A stretch of DNA of 64,000 bases from Zizania palustris. Taxonomy: Eukaryota > Streptophyta > Magnoliopsida > Poales > Poaceae. Shown here in pieces: positions 49,329 through 60,083 of this stretch. The translations under genes were made by a program, and so were the position numbers. The notes below the pieces were generated by a model. It saw only the letters and a list, made by a program, of their open reading frames with translations. It ran no database searches and was not told where the DNA came from. The DNA is taken from positions 30,637,001 through 30,701,000 of the forward strand of contig JAAALK010000081.1 in assembly GCA_019279435.1 (NCBI GenBank). Direction: 5' to 3'. Positions within the stretch are counted from its first letter, which is position 1. Each line of letters begins with the position of its first letter.

Positions 49329-49468
49329 CCTGGATAAAGCAAGCGAGCCTTCCGATCGATCGAGCTGACAGCTGAGCTGAGCTGAGACTGAGACTGAGAC
49401 TGAGACTGAGAGCAGATGGCACGGAAAAATAGTGTGGCGATATTGCGCAGAGAATGGGGATTTATGGG
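49329..49468. repeat. Left arm of spacer inverted repeat
   Basis: Pairs with 51323-51410 in reverse complement: CCTGGATAAAGCAAGCGAGC, CTTCCGATCGA, GAGAGCAGATGGCACG and AATGGGGATTTATGGGA. It begins about 18 bp upstream of the kinase-MSP ATG, so it is probably that gene's 5' UTR. Contains a GAGACT microsatellite at 49384-49410 absent from the other arm. Confidence 0.85.
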
Positions 49469-49649
49469 AACAAGAAGAAGGCTATCTCACATTCTCACTC
49501 TGAAAATCGGTTTGGTGAGCCGTCAGCTCGTTCCATTGTTTGACTTTGACAAGCATCTTGCAGTCTGTAATGGCACAGACAGGGACTGCACAGACGCTGC
49601 AACATGATTGACAAATAATGGCACGTGACTACTTCCCTGTACATCCAGG

Positions 49650-51060
49650 GATGGATATGCATGTTAAAATATTCGAATATTTAAAAAATTATAAATATAA
49701 ATATATGTATCTATCGGTGTTCGAATTAAATATAGATGATAAACGTAGACATTTGAATTCGTTCGATAAATATGGATATGGAAACGGATATCCGATTTTC
49801 CGCTGAGTGTGGATATAAAAATGGATACATTAGTATCCATTTTAGGATTTAACACAAGCTTTTAGAAACTTTGGATGACATGACATCACTATATTAATAT
49901 ACGTGGTTTATTTATTCTTTATTTAATTATGAAATAATATTAATATGTGTCGTTTATTTATTCTTTATATAATTATGAAATACTTGAGTCAATGAGTATT
50001 TTCTAGCCATACAAGAGAGTAAGATATATAAGAAACCTAAGATTCTTCAAAAAGGAATTAGGATTTAGAGAAGGGATGTGTTAGTGTTGAATGAAAATTG
50101 ATGGTTAAATTTTTGTTTGAACTTGAATTTTTTAAAATCAAATTATAACATAGTTTATTCCATGTAAAAATTGGTATTTTTGGGTATGTTTGCTATTTTT
50201 AGTTCATTAATTGTTTTTCTAGGATATAAATGAAATATGTGAATTTTGGAATGCAAGTGCCTGAAATAATACACCAAAATTTAATTCTTATACACTAAAT
50301 TTTAAAACAAAATTGTAAAATATAGGGTGCGACACTTGATCGACAACATAGAGCTTAATGATTTTTTAATTATTAAAAATTTAAATGAAGTCTAAAAATA
50401 ACGATATTTGTCATGGTGTTATGATATGGTATGTATATACTATGATAAAAATTTAAAAGTATTTCAAAAAAGTTGTCTTGTAGGATGTTATATATGGTTG
50501 AAAGTAAATCGATGGTTAAAATTTTATTTGAATTTGAATTTTTTACAATCAAAATACATCATAGCTTATTCCATAAAAAAATTTGGTATTTTTATGGTGC
50601 GTTTGATATTTTTAATTTATTAATTGTGTTTCTAAGATTTAAAATGAAATATGTGGAATTTGAACCGTAAGTGCCCGAAATAATGCACTAAAATTTATAT
50701 AAAAATCATATTCATGTTTTTAATCCATTTAGTTCATATCCACTAAATGTAAATAAATTTTGAAAAAAATCTAGGCTACGATACTCGATCAATAATGTGG
50801 AGCTTAATATTTTTTTAATCTTAAAAAAACCAAATGAAGTCTATGATGCAAAGATATTGTGATAAAAAAATTTAAAAAATAAAAAATGGTATTTTCGGCA
50901 CTCTAGATTTTTGAAAAATTAGTGAAACGATGAATATTCGAATATGAACTCATTTCAAGTTAAATTGAGTAAACATCCGGATGAGTACGTATTGGTATTC
51001 GAATTGTTCGTTTTGTAATGGTATCTAAAAATATCCGGATTGAAGGTTCGAGGAAAACTG
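49650..51060. mobile_element. AT-rich insertion in the divergent spacer
   Basis: Composed of sequence with ATATCCGAT/ATCCGGAT-type ends (near 49785 and 50985-51045). The interior has a tandem duplication: 50090-50415 and 50498-50865 share blocks such as TAGTTTATTCCAT / TAGCTTATTCCAT and GGAGCTTAAT-like text. No intact ORF. It is probably a decayed transposon or MITE cluster separating the two promoters. Confidence 0.5.
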
Positions 51061-51322
51061 TTCATGCACTCGTTGAAAGTAAACAACGTAGATCTACGTA
51101 CATGCATGGTTGTCAGACGGCGATGGTTATTAATTTCATTGGTGCCATGCATGGCTGAATGATTGTTTGACCCATATTGTTTTAATTTCAACATGTGCAT
51201 GAACAGTGCGTTGTTTTATTAGCCTTGAGCCATCGCCTTCTGCATAGCTGTATATACAGTACTGAGTAACGAGCCATTGTTTGACTTCGACCAGCATCTT
51301 GCCGTCTGTGACTCGATCTCTG

Positions 51323-51410
51323 TCCCATAAATCCCCATTCTTTGCGTGCCATCTGCTCTCACTCTCAGTTCAGCTCAGCTCGATCGGAAGGCTCGCTTGC
51401 TTTATCCAGG
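51323..51410. repeat. Right arm of spacer inverted repeat
   Basis: Reverse complement of 49329-49468 without the GAGACT expansion. Just before it, 51274-51313 (CCATTGTTTGACTTCGACCA) matches 49530-49569 in direct orientation, so the spacer was rearranged more than once. It probably belongs to the promoter or 5' UTR of the kinase-jacalin gene. Confidence 0.85.
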
Positions 51411-51597
51411 TTACGTACTCCATGTGTTTCATGTATGTGCAAACACGCAGATGCTTCCATTCTCTTTTCTTCTTCACCTTCTCTTGCACGCGTTTCGATT
51501 TCCGGTGACGAAACCCCTTGCATTGTGAGAATTTCCATGCAGCTATAATTTTCTTTACGCCATGATGTTGAGAAACAGGCCAATTAGGTAGCTAGGA

Positions 51598-52143
51598 GTA
51601 AAGATGGCAACGGGTCTATACTAATCTGATTTGACTATCTCAAATTCATATCCATTAGAAAAATCTCTTCGTCGAATAACCCATATATAAATACGTGTAT
51701 CATTTCTCCCCTAAATCCAAACCTATGCGGATAAATATACCCATCAAGTACCCATACCCATCAATAGGCACCACACACAAAATAGGCTAACAAATAAGAA
51801 CAGTATATTTATCCCCACAAAAACAATGTTTCACCTAAATAGATCGATCACTCATTCAGTCATAAGATCAAAATTACATATATAAATAAACTCTCGAATA
51901 TAATACATCAATGATTTAACCTACAACAATAGCAAAAATGATTTAAACTCCTAAAAATATAGCTTATTGGATGATGGGTACTCATTGAGTAACGGGTATA
52001 GATATTAGAAAACCATATCCATACCCGTGTACCACGTACCCGTTGGGTACTATTTTTTTCTATTAGTAAACCCGTGGGTGAACAATTTTACCTATATATC
52101 TACCCTAATAGGATAAAAACCCATCGGGTTCATCTTTAACTAG
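51598..52143. mobile_element. Non-autonomous insertion with matching empty site
   Basis: Bounded by the direct repeat CTAGGAG (ending near 51598 and 52146) and by inverted ends AAAGATGGCAACGGG and CCCATCGGGTTCATCTTT. The paralogous scrap at 21143-21385 runs straight through this point without the insert (AGGTAGCTAGGAGGCATAAA on the minus strand). Interior is rich in ACCCAT-type motifs with no ORF. The class is not certain; MULE- or hAT-like non-autonomous elements in plants have such ends. Confidence 0.8.
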
Positions 52144-52169
52144 GAGGGGCATAAATCAATTGCATTTGC

Positions 52170-52196
52170 ATGGAGGGCAAGTTCCTTACTACATAG
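52170..52196 (+). other. Relic start codon / short upstream ORF
   Basis: ATGGAGGGCAAGTT aligns with the start ATGGAGGACAAGTT of the kinase-MSP gene and with the 21-kb scrap. A few extra bases after GGCAAGTT shift the frame, giving MEGKFLTT and a stop. It would act at most as an upstream ORF on the kinase-jacalin transcript. Confidence 0.65.
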
Positions 52197-52286
52197 AACT
52201 GAATTTTTTTTCATGTGTATTCAGAGTGGAGCTAGTGAACCTGGCAAATATATAAAAGCAAAGGGAGGAAGCTAAACAGCTCAAGT

Positions 52287-55200
52287 ATGACAGCAACTAA
52301 TCTGTCATTTATTTATTTGGATAATATTACAAATGGATTTTCAGAGGACCGGAAAATTGGAAGTGGCGGCTATGGAGAGGTTTACAAGGTACGTCTTACT
52401 TTGTAATTATGCCTTTTAAGTATAGATTTACTATACGCTATGTGCCACTGAATTTCACCTATATCTACATTGGATTATTATTTTTCACTGGACCAGCAAA
52501 GTACTAGTCCAACTATATTAAGTCCCTGCCTGTTCCCCTTACTTTTAGGGACTAAAACTTTTTTATTTTAGTAGGAACTAAGGTTTAGTCTCCCTCGGGC
52601 TTTAGGACTATATAAAATTTCTAAAAAGATATCATTTTGTATATCTGTGTATATTCTCGGTGTTTTTACCCTTAAAGTATTCCCCAAAAGATGTCGTTTC
52701 GTATATTTGTGTATATTCCGGACGTTTTTACATAACCAATGGGACATGGAGAGATTATTGAATCTGGTTGCCATACACGCTATTTAATATGAACAAATAG
52801 TTAAATATACACACTAATTAAATCTTCCTTGATATCTGAAATCATATCCAAAATGATTTCATTTTAGAAACCAGAGGAGTAAGAACTAAACTATATTTAA
52901 TGAGGGATTCATAAATAAGAGTAAAGTGTGCATGATACTTTTATTCCCTATAAGCAACACCAAAATGACTTATGGACTAAACTTTGGGACTAAATGCAAT
53001 TAAACTTTAGTCTCTAAAAATAAGCAAGGGTCATCCAAACAGATCCTCTAAGATTGGAAGAAGAAGAATATATAAGTTGGACAAAATATGGTTGTTGTGT
53101 TATAAACTAAGCTAGATCCAATAGTTGAAAAAAACTTGTTACCACATCAGATTAACTAGGATGAATCTCAGCAAAAGTCCAACAAGGGTATTTTTTTTGA
53201 CATAATAAATGACGATATTAATGTACAAGATATCGCAAACAGGGCGTGGATAACACGGGGCAAACAATTGCTGTCAAGAAGCTTTACTACATGCCAGGGA
53301 TTGATGATACACAGTTCAGGAATGAATTCAACAACCTGATGAGGGTTCAGCATCCAAATATTGTAAGGTTTATTGGGTATTGTTATGAAGTACACAATGG
53401 ACATTTCGAACACAACGGAGAGTACATTTTTGGCCAAAACATCTACAGAGTTCTCTGCTTTGAATATTTGCAGAATGGAAGCCTCGACGACTGTCTGTCT
53501 GGTAAGTCCAGATTAATTTTGCTGCCAATTTGATTATACATGAAAATTATATGATTTCGTCAATTTACAATATTATATTTGCATTCTGGCTACTTCATGC
53601 AGATGAATCTTGTGGAATTGATTGGTACACACGGTACAAAATAATTAAGGGGATTTGTGAAGGGTTATATTACCTTCATGGACAATCAATGTACCATCTA
53701 GACCTGAAACCTGCCAACATACTGCTTGATGCCAACATGGTTCCAAAAATCGCAGATTTCGGACTATCAAGGCTCTTTGGTGGATCACAAACCCACACCA
53801 GTAGAAATTGCATAGGCACAGAGTTAGTAAAATTTATCAATCTTGTTAATATTTTTTGTAATCAGTCAAACGGTGCTTGCTTCAATTCGCTCGTGCTTAA
53901 TGATTACTATGTCGCTCGCAGGTGCTACATGCCACCCGAGTATATAAAGAAGCGTCAGATCTCGAACAAGTATGATATTTTCAGCTTAGGTGTTATAATC
54001 ATCCAGATAATAGCAGGTCCTGACGGATTTTCCAAATATGGCGACACGTCTTCCCAAGAAAAATTCATTGAGCTGGTAAGAAGATTAAGTTGTTGACCTA
54101 CATATACGCCAAGAACAATTGCCATTTGATCAAATGTCATGCATTATTAGTTGTGATCCAATTGTTGCGTGCAGGTACAGAACAATTGGAGGCATAGATT
54201 AGGATTAGAGGCAACGACATCACAAGTGCATGCATCGCTCGAAGAAGATTGTGAGCAAGTGAATAGATGCATTGAAATTGCATTACGTTGCGTTGACGAG
54301 AACAGAGACAGGAGACCTGCTATACGGGATATTATTGAAGAGTTAAGACTGGCAGTGACAGAAACTACCAGTTCAATAGCATCCTGGGAGCAGGTATGAT
54401 CAGTGAAGTAATTTTCAGTGCAAACGTACGCAGCTCCAATAGGCCCCTATTTGAGCACTCAAACTTATTTTTAAAAGCATATGAGAAAAATCGAGGTCCA
54501 CGATCTTACTCAGCTCTCAAAAATAAGAGGTCTCTCGAAATAGGCCACGAAGCCCTCATTCCTAGAGCCCACTATCCCGACTCTCATCTGCGCCACATGA
54601 GCGCGCACGCTTCCCGCTTGTTTATGAATATTTGTATTTGCATTTAAATATTCGAATATTTAAATATGATAGATGATTATGTTCCTGTTGTTTAGATTGT
54701 TATGTTTCTATATTTAAATTTGAATATTTGTATTTGTATTTAAAAATTTGAATATTTAAATATGATAGATGATTATGATCCTATATTTAAATTTGAATAT
54801 TTGTATTTGATTTTTTAAATTTGAATATTTGTATTTCATTTTTTAAATTTGAATATTTAAATATGATAGATGATTATGTTCCTATTGTTTAATAGGATAG
54901 ATGATTATGTTCCAATATTTAAATTTGAATATTTGTATTTACATTTAAATCTGAGCATTTGTATTTACATTTAAAAATTTGAATATTCAAATATTATTGG
55001 TGATTATGTTCCTATTGTTTAATATGATAGATGATTATGTTGCAATATTTAAATTTGAATATTTAAATTTGAATATTCAAATATGATAGATGATCATATT
55101 CCTATTGTTTAATATGATAGATGATTATGTTGCTATTTTTAAATTTGAATATTTAAATTTGAATTTAAAAATTTAAATGATTTTGTTCTTATTGTTTAAT

Positions 55201-55943
55201 ACGATAGATGATTAGTTCCTATATTTAAATTTAAATATTTGTATTTAAATTTACAAATTTTAATATTTAAATATAGTCATTCATTATCAAATAGTAAATA
55301 CTTTATTATGTACTGTGGTTTTATTAAATACATGTGTATAGTGTGTAAAGAAAGAGTGAGAATTGAAAATAGAGGTTCTATTTTAAGAGTCACGGCTGTA
55401 GTGAAACACAGAAAATATATCTATCAAAAATAAGAACACTGGTTTAAACGCTACCGTTTGAGCTCAGTGTAACTGACACCCATTTCTAGAAATGTTGATC
55501 CGTGGTTGGCGGTCGTTAGCGGTTACCAGCGTCCAATAAAATCTCGACCAATTAACCGCCGATTTTGGGAGAACCCGGCCTAATAAGCTATTCCACGCCT
55601 GCACGAAAAAAATAATAAATTGAACATTTTTTAGGAAAACTAGCAACGAACACCGACCACCTGGGAAATCGTATACATGTGTGTTTGAGTAATTTTTAGC
55701 AATAATTAATTGTTGTTAATATATATACTTACTCAGGTTAGGATCGGCAAGATTGGGACGTGGGGTGGAGTTAGAGGCAATTACTGTGACATTGACGTGG
55801 CGCCCTGTCGACTGGAAAACATAACAATCGGCGTTGCTAAATTCATCTACTCAATTTGGTTTACATATTATGACTACACTGGCCGGCAGCACAAAGTAGG
55901 TCCATGGGGTGGTCATGGCCAAAAGGATGAGACCGAACATTTG
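52287..55943 (+). CDS. Non-RD kinase fused to a partial jacalin lectin domain
   Basis: Six exons in phase: 52287-52388, 53243-53501, 53603-53822, 53922-54075, 54175-54393 and 55737-55943, giving 387 residues to the last visible donor. Kinase features: IGSGGYGEV (24-32), Lys in IAVKKL (K46), HLDLKPANILL (H152-D154, non-RD), IADFGLSRLF and MPPEY. Exon 6 encodes the first half of a jacalin fold (from about 319: RIGKIGTWGGVRG, then VGPWGG). A jacalin domain is about twice this length, and no further exon is visible before the CACTA repeats at 56.94 kb. The gene is therefore truncated, or its last exon lies beyond the window. Start chosen at MTATNLSF; an older ATG at 52170 (MEGKFLTT then stop) is broken. 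Sister of the kinase at 45921-49311. Confidence 0.82.
52400..53200. repeat. Transposon scraps in kinase-jacalin intron 1
   Basis: Contains TTTAGGGACTAAAAC near 52547 and TTTAGTCTCTAAAAA near 53013, inverted-type motifs common in rice CACTA or MITE ends, plus a local repeat pair around ATATCATTTTGTATATCTGT and TGTCGTTTCGTATATTTGTG (52627 and 52690). No coding capacity. Confidence 0.45.
54630..55290. repeat. AT-rich tandem repeat array
   Basis: Many imperfect copies of a unit combining ATATTTAAATTTGAATATTT and GATAGATGATTATGTTCCTA, in an array of about 650 bp. It sits in the intron between the kinase exons and the jacalin exon. No coding potential. Confidence 0.8.
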
Positions 55944-55954
55944 GTGAGTATATG

Positions 55955-55959
<5 letters not shown>

Positions 55960-56001
<42 letters not shown>

Positions 56002-56116
56002 GGAAACGCTATTCTACACTATGGGTGTAAATGCTATTCTACACCGATCATTCCAATCGTGCCCACCCCCCACCCAATCTCAACCCCTCCATTCCACGTC
56101 GGTGTAGAATAACATT

Positions 56117-56150
<34 letters not shown>
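55960..56150. repeat. Paired TA microsatellites with MITE-like inverted flanks
   Basis: TA runs at about 55958-56000 and 56119-56150 enclose GCTATTCTACACTATGG and CGGTGTAGAATAACATTTG, which are inverted relative to each other. This looks like a small MITE whose arms end in TA repeats, directly after the jacalin exon donor. Confidence 0.6.
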
Positions 56151-56160
<10 letters not shown>

Positions 56161-56937
56161 CATGTGTTCTATCTTTTTTACTTCTCCCAAATTGCATTGG
56201 TAATGTTTGTAGCATACTAAAATTAACAATGAAATTCATAACAAGCTAAGTATATGTGGCCTGAAAATTGTAAAAAAAACGTATTATGTTCATATATATC
56301 TAATTATACAGAGGCCAAGAGTGATCTTAGGATGGTTTTATCGTCCTAATATAATTATATTAAGTTTAACAAAAACTTCCTTTGTCCAAAAATATGAATT
56401 TTATTACAATTCTGCAATCTTAAAAATAAAACACATCTAGTTCTAATATTGTAATATCAAATCCATGCATCATTTGAAAAAAAGGAATTTCTATATTTTC
56501 GGGTGCATGCAGTGGAATTTTTGATTGATCGATCACACAATTTATTACCTGCACATTATATATTAATTATATATGATTACATAGAAACAATAATGGAAAC
56601 GGCCGGTTAATATTTACGGTGGCACTTTAATACAAAATTTAAAATATATGGCAGCTGGTGAGATTACCTCGCTAATAAGGCCATTAATTCAATGTTACAA
56701 ACAGCAAGTGTAATACAATAAATCATATTTCTTTTGAATTACCTCCATTAGTACTTAGGATAATAAGAATAATAACTGTTGGATCAATGTGAAATTATAT
56801 TGATGGCCATGCAGAGTAGTGTTTTTTAATATCAAACTTTCTTTTTAAAGGTTTTATTTGCCTGTAAATATATATGCAAACACCCTTGCTTCTAGCTAGT
56901 TGTAAGAGACAAACACCTGAAGTTAGCCCTTTCCCGA

Positions 56938-57264
56938 CGGAAGAAGGCAACTTCCGTCGGCAAAACGCTATCTTCCGTCGGCCTTTGGCCGACGGAAGCG
57001 CGGCGACGGAAGTTAGCTAACTTCCGTCGGCCGCCGACGGAAGTTAACTAACTTCCGTCGGCTTGACGTGGCCGACGGAAGTTAGCGCCGAACACTGCCA
57101 CGTCACCAGGGGGCTTTAACTTCCGTCGGCCAGGCTGGCCGACGGAAGTTAGGGGCAGCTAACTTCCGTCGGCTTTGACCATAGCCGACGGAAGTTAGCC
57201 TTTCTGCCCACGTGGCCGAAACCAGCTAACTTCCGTCGGCTATGGTCAAAGCCGACGGAAGTTA
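56938..57264. repeat. CACTA subterminal motif array
   Basis: About 15 copies of CTTCCGTCGGC or its complement GCCGACGGAAG, mostly in alternating orientation. The last part (about 57159-57264) is a large palindrome with CTTTGACCATAG facing CTATGGTCAAAG. In En/Spm such motifs bind the second element-encoded protein (TNPA type). Confidence 0.9.
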
Positions 57265-57279
57265 CCTGGTATTTTTTTT

Positions 57280-57545
57280 TTCCTGGTTCCCCTACTCACA
57301 CTCACATCCAACCACAATTTCACATACATTCATCATACACATCCAAAATCACATTTCACATCCAAAATCACATTCAAACTTCACATATAACATCCAAAAC
57401 CACATCTCACATCCAAAATCACATCCACACTTCACACATCACATCCAAAATCACATAATATAACTGAATTCATATCCAAAGTCACAGTAAACATCTGAAT
57501 TCACATATAACATCCAAACTCACATACAAATTCACAAAACACAGC
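57280..57545. repeat. CACATCCAAAATCA minisatellite
   Basis: Irregular tandem copies of CACATCCAAAATCA and TTCACATATAACATCC-like units, just after the subterminal array and within the 3' UTR side of the second element gene. An ORF on the plus strand here is repeat-derived. Confidence 0.75.
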
Positions 57546-57579
57546 GAGAGCCACATACAAAGTCATTTTGTCCATATAC

Positions 57580-59972
57580 TCACTGATCGCCCACATTTGG
57601 GTCATGGGCGCCGCCGCTGCCTCCCGCTTCGTCCACATTTGCCCCGGAGGCTCCATCTTGACCAGGCGTACGGAAACACTGAAGAAATAGACAAAATTAG
57701 AAACGAACTCAACTACCCTTCTAAACACTAACTTAAGTGTTTAGGAGGTACCTCAGGTGATGTAGGAGATAGTGGTGGTGGCGGGGGAGGTAGTGGTTGG
57801 AAAATGGACATGTCAAATCCACTGTTTTGCTGGGCTAGTTGCTACACATGTTGTAATGTAATCAGTTAGTTCTAAACCTATTTCTGAATACTTTTGAACT
57901 GCAACACTCTAAAGTAAGCTTACTTGGATCATCGCCTGCTGTTGTGCTAAGCAGGCGGTATAGTACTCTTGTTGTTTCTTGTAGTGCTCGTCGCGCCGCC
58001 TCATGTCCTCCCTCATCCGAACCATCTCCGGGGTTTCTTCTGAGCGACGACGGCTGGAGCCAACTCCGACGGAGCTCTGCGACGACTGAGCTGACTTCTG
58101 AGCTCTCACCGCTCTCGAGTCAATAACTCCATTGAACATGGAGTACCTGCAACATTAACAGGGGTTAGTTACCATCACAATACCATACACAAAACATTAA
58201 TAAAAACATTGTCTCACCGTCCATGGCTTTTGCCACCTCCGCTGGAGTACACGGCCATTTGGTCCACAGGTTCTCTCCGCCAATCATAGTTCTCTCCATG
58301 GAGTCGAACCATGTGTTCACCATACTGCGCCTGCAAAAAACATGTCCGATTAGCTAGACGCAGAAAAATGAAATTACGTCAACTCTTAATAACATCTCAC
58401 CAAATGGTCCGTGGCTGTCTGGCTACACAAGACATCTGGCTGTGCCGGATCGCTTCCTTTGTGACCAGAGGTATACACCTCTATGTCACTTGGCACGTTG
58501 CCAGATTTAGCTTCCTGTGCATTAGAAATGAGTTAGTCGCATTACAATGTATCTATAGCTAGAGAGTGATAGATCGGTCTTACCAAGCGTTTAGCGTGGC
58601 GAATATGTCCGTCGGCACCATATCTGTGCTTCGGATCCGTCCCGCGGCATTGTCTTTTCTGCTCGGAAGTCTTCTTAAATGCATCTGAAGACCAAATCTT
58701 GCAGAATTCAAAATAGGCGTCCTCGCGGTTTGCCAACCACGGAATCCTCACCTGAACAGAGATGCTATTTGTATTATATGACAACAAATCTCAACAATCG
58801 AAGAGGTAAAAAGTTAGAATTGTTTACCGAACGGTATTCTTCTTCAGTCAAATAGACTGACGATGAGCCCGTCGCCTTGCTCATTCGTTGCCCTAGCTTC
58901 TCCTTGTAGTAAGCATTGTTCGCTTGAATGCGGGCATACGAAATGGCGTCCTTCACCACCTTATGCGCATTGTTGTTGAAGACTACAAGCGCATGGTTAT
59001 GGTGATTGCCGACTTCTGGCAAGCAAAAGCGTAACTGCAAAAATAATGATTAGTATAGTGTTGTAACTCGAAAATTCTAAAAGAAAATTGAAAAAACACT
59101 TGCATACCCAGAAGTCATGAGACACCGCCCCCTGAGCAGTTCCGTGTCGCCCGTCAGGAGCGAACCGGTACTGGTCCCATGTTTGGCATAGAACCCGCTC
59201 ACCGGTCGGCATTGTCAGCATCCCTGGGTAGTGCAGACGGCACAGGTTACCCAATATCTGGTTAACCTGTCTGACCCTCGAAGTGTCGTCGAACCGAGAG
59301 TCAATCCAAGATCTAGAAATACATAATAAATAAAGTTAATTAGTTTAGTGAAAGAAATTTTTTGAAAACAAAAGCAAAACAACAGAAGAGTATTACACTT
59401 ACCCGTCACCAACAGGCGTAATCTCGATCTTGGCTCCACCGGAAGAGACTACTGGTGGAGCGACCAAGTGACTCGTCCTGAAAGTTACCGAGGACCCGCC
59501 GGCAGCCTCAGCACCTTCCTCCTGACCCGCACCCTCCGGGAGATCCCCCTGCCCCGCACCGGCCTCTGGGTCATCCCCCTGCCCCACACCCTCTGGGTCA
59601 TCCCTCTGTGCCGCACACTCTGGGACATCCCCCTCTTGCCCGCCACCCACCGGCCGATCATCCTCATGACCCGCACTCTCCAAGTGTTGTTCCTCCTACA
59701 AAACAGTATTGAAACAATTAGTAATAGTTTATAACTGGCATAAAAAACAATCTGAAAGTTACCTCCTCATCTAGTTGAAATGCAATAGGCCGACCAATTA
59801 ATGTCGGATCTATGCATCTCAGCAGCTGCTCTTGACGACGTCTGTTTGAAGAAGAGGAACTACCCTGGAATAGGGTGTCCTCCTGACTCGTCGGTGTACT
59901 CGCCGGAGTACTCGCCGATGAACTCCCCAAGCGGAAGAGCTTCCTCGTGACAGTCTTCTTATTTTTCGACAT
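57580..59972 (-). CDS. CACTA-encoded Ptta/En/Spm-type protein (TNPA/Transposase_24-like)
   Basis: About ten exons on the minus strand start at MSKNKKTVTRKLFRLGSSS (59972) and end in TGA at 57580. Resolved exons: 59972-59763, 59695-59403, 59312-59108, 59034-58828, 58751-58584, then about 58513-58401, 58331-58218, 58147-57922, 57842-57754 and 57678-57580. The acidic, repetitive exon 2 (DDPEGVGQGDDPEAG) precedes the conserved plant transposase region (IDSRFDDTSRVRQ, CLPEVGNHHNHALVVF, RIPWLANREDAYFEF). It ends with a charged coiled-coil stretch (VRMREDMRRRDEHYKKQQEY) and a poly-Pro tail. It probably binds the subterminal motifs and acts with the transposase. No stop breaks the exons read, so it may be functional. 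Confidence 0.8.
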
Positions 59973-60083
59973 CCTGTTCAAAATAAGCACAAACAAGCAT
60001 TTATTAGTAAAGAAGGTTTGTACATATGAAAAAACATGTAATATGAAGTATATTGCATATCCATGTATCAAAACAATTACTTG

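Noticed and set aside
56280..56400. Possible further jacalin exon after an AG near 56312
   Set aside because: Translation in the required phase has no jacalin pattern and quickly becomes AT-rich nonsense.
57242..57463. His/Ser-rich plus-strand ORF
   Set aside because: Translation of the CACATCCAAAATCA minisatellite.
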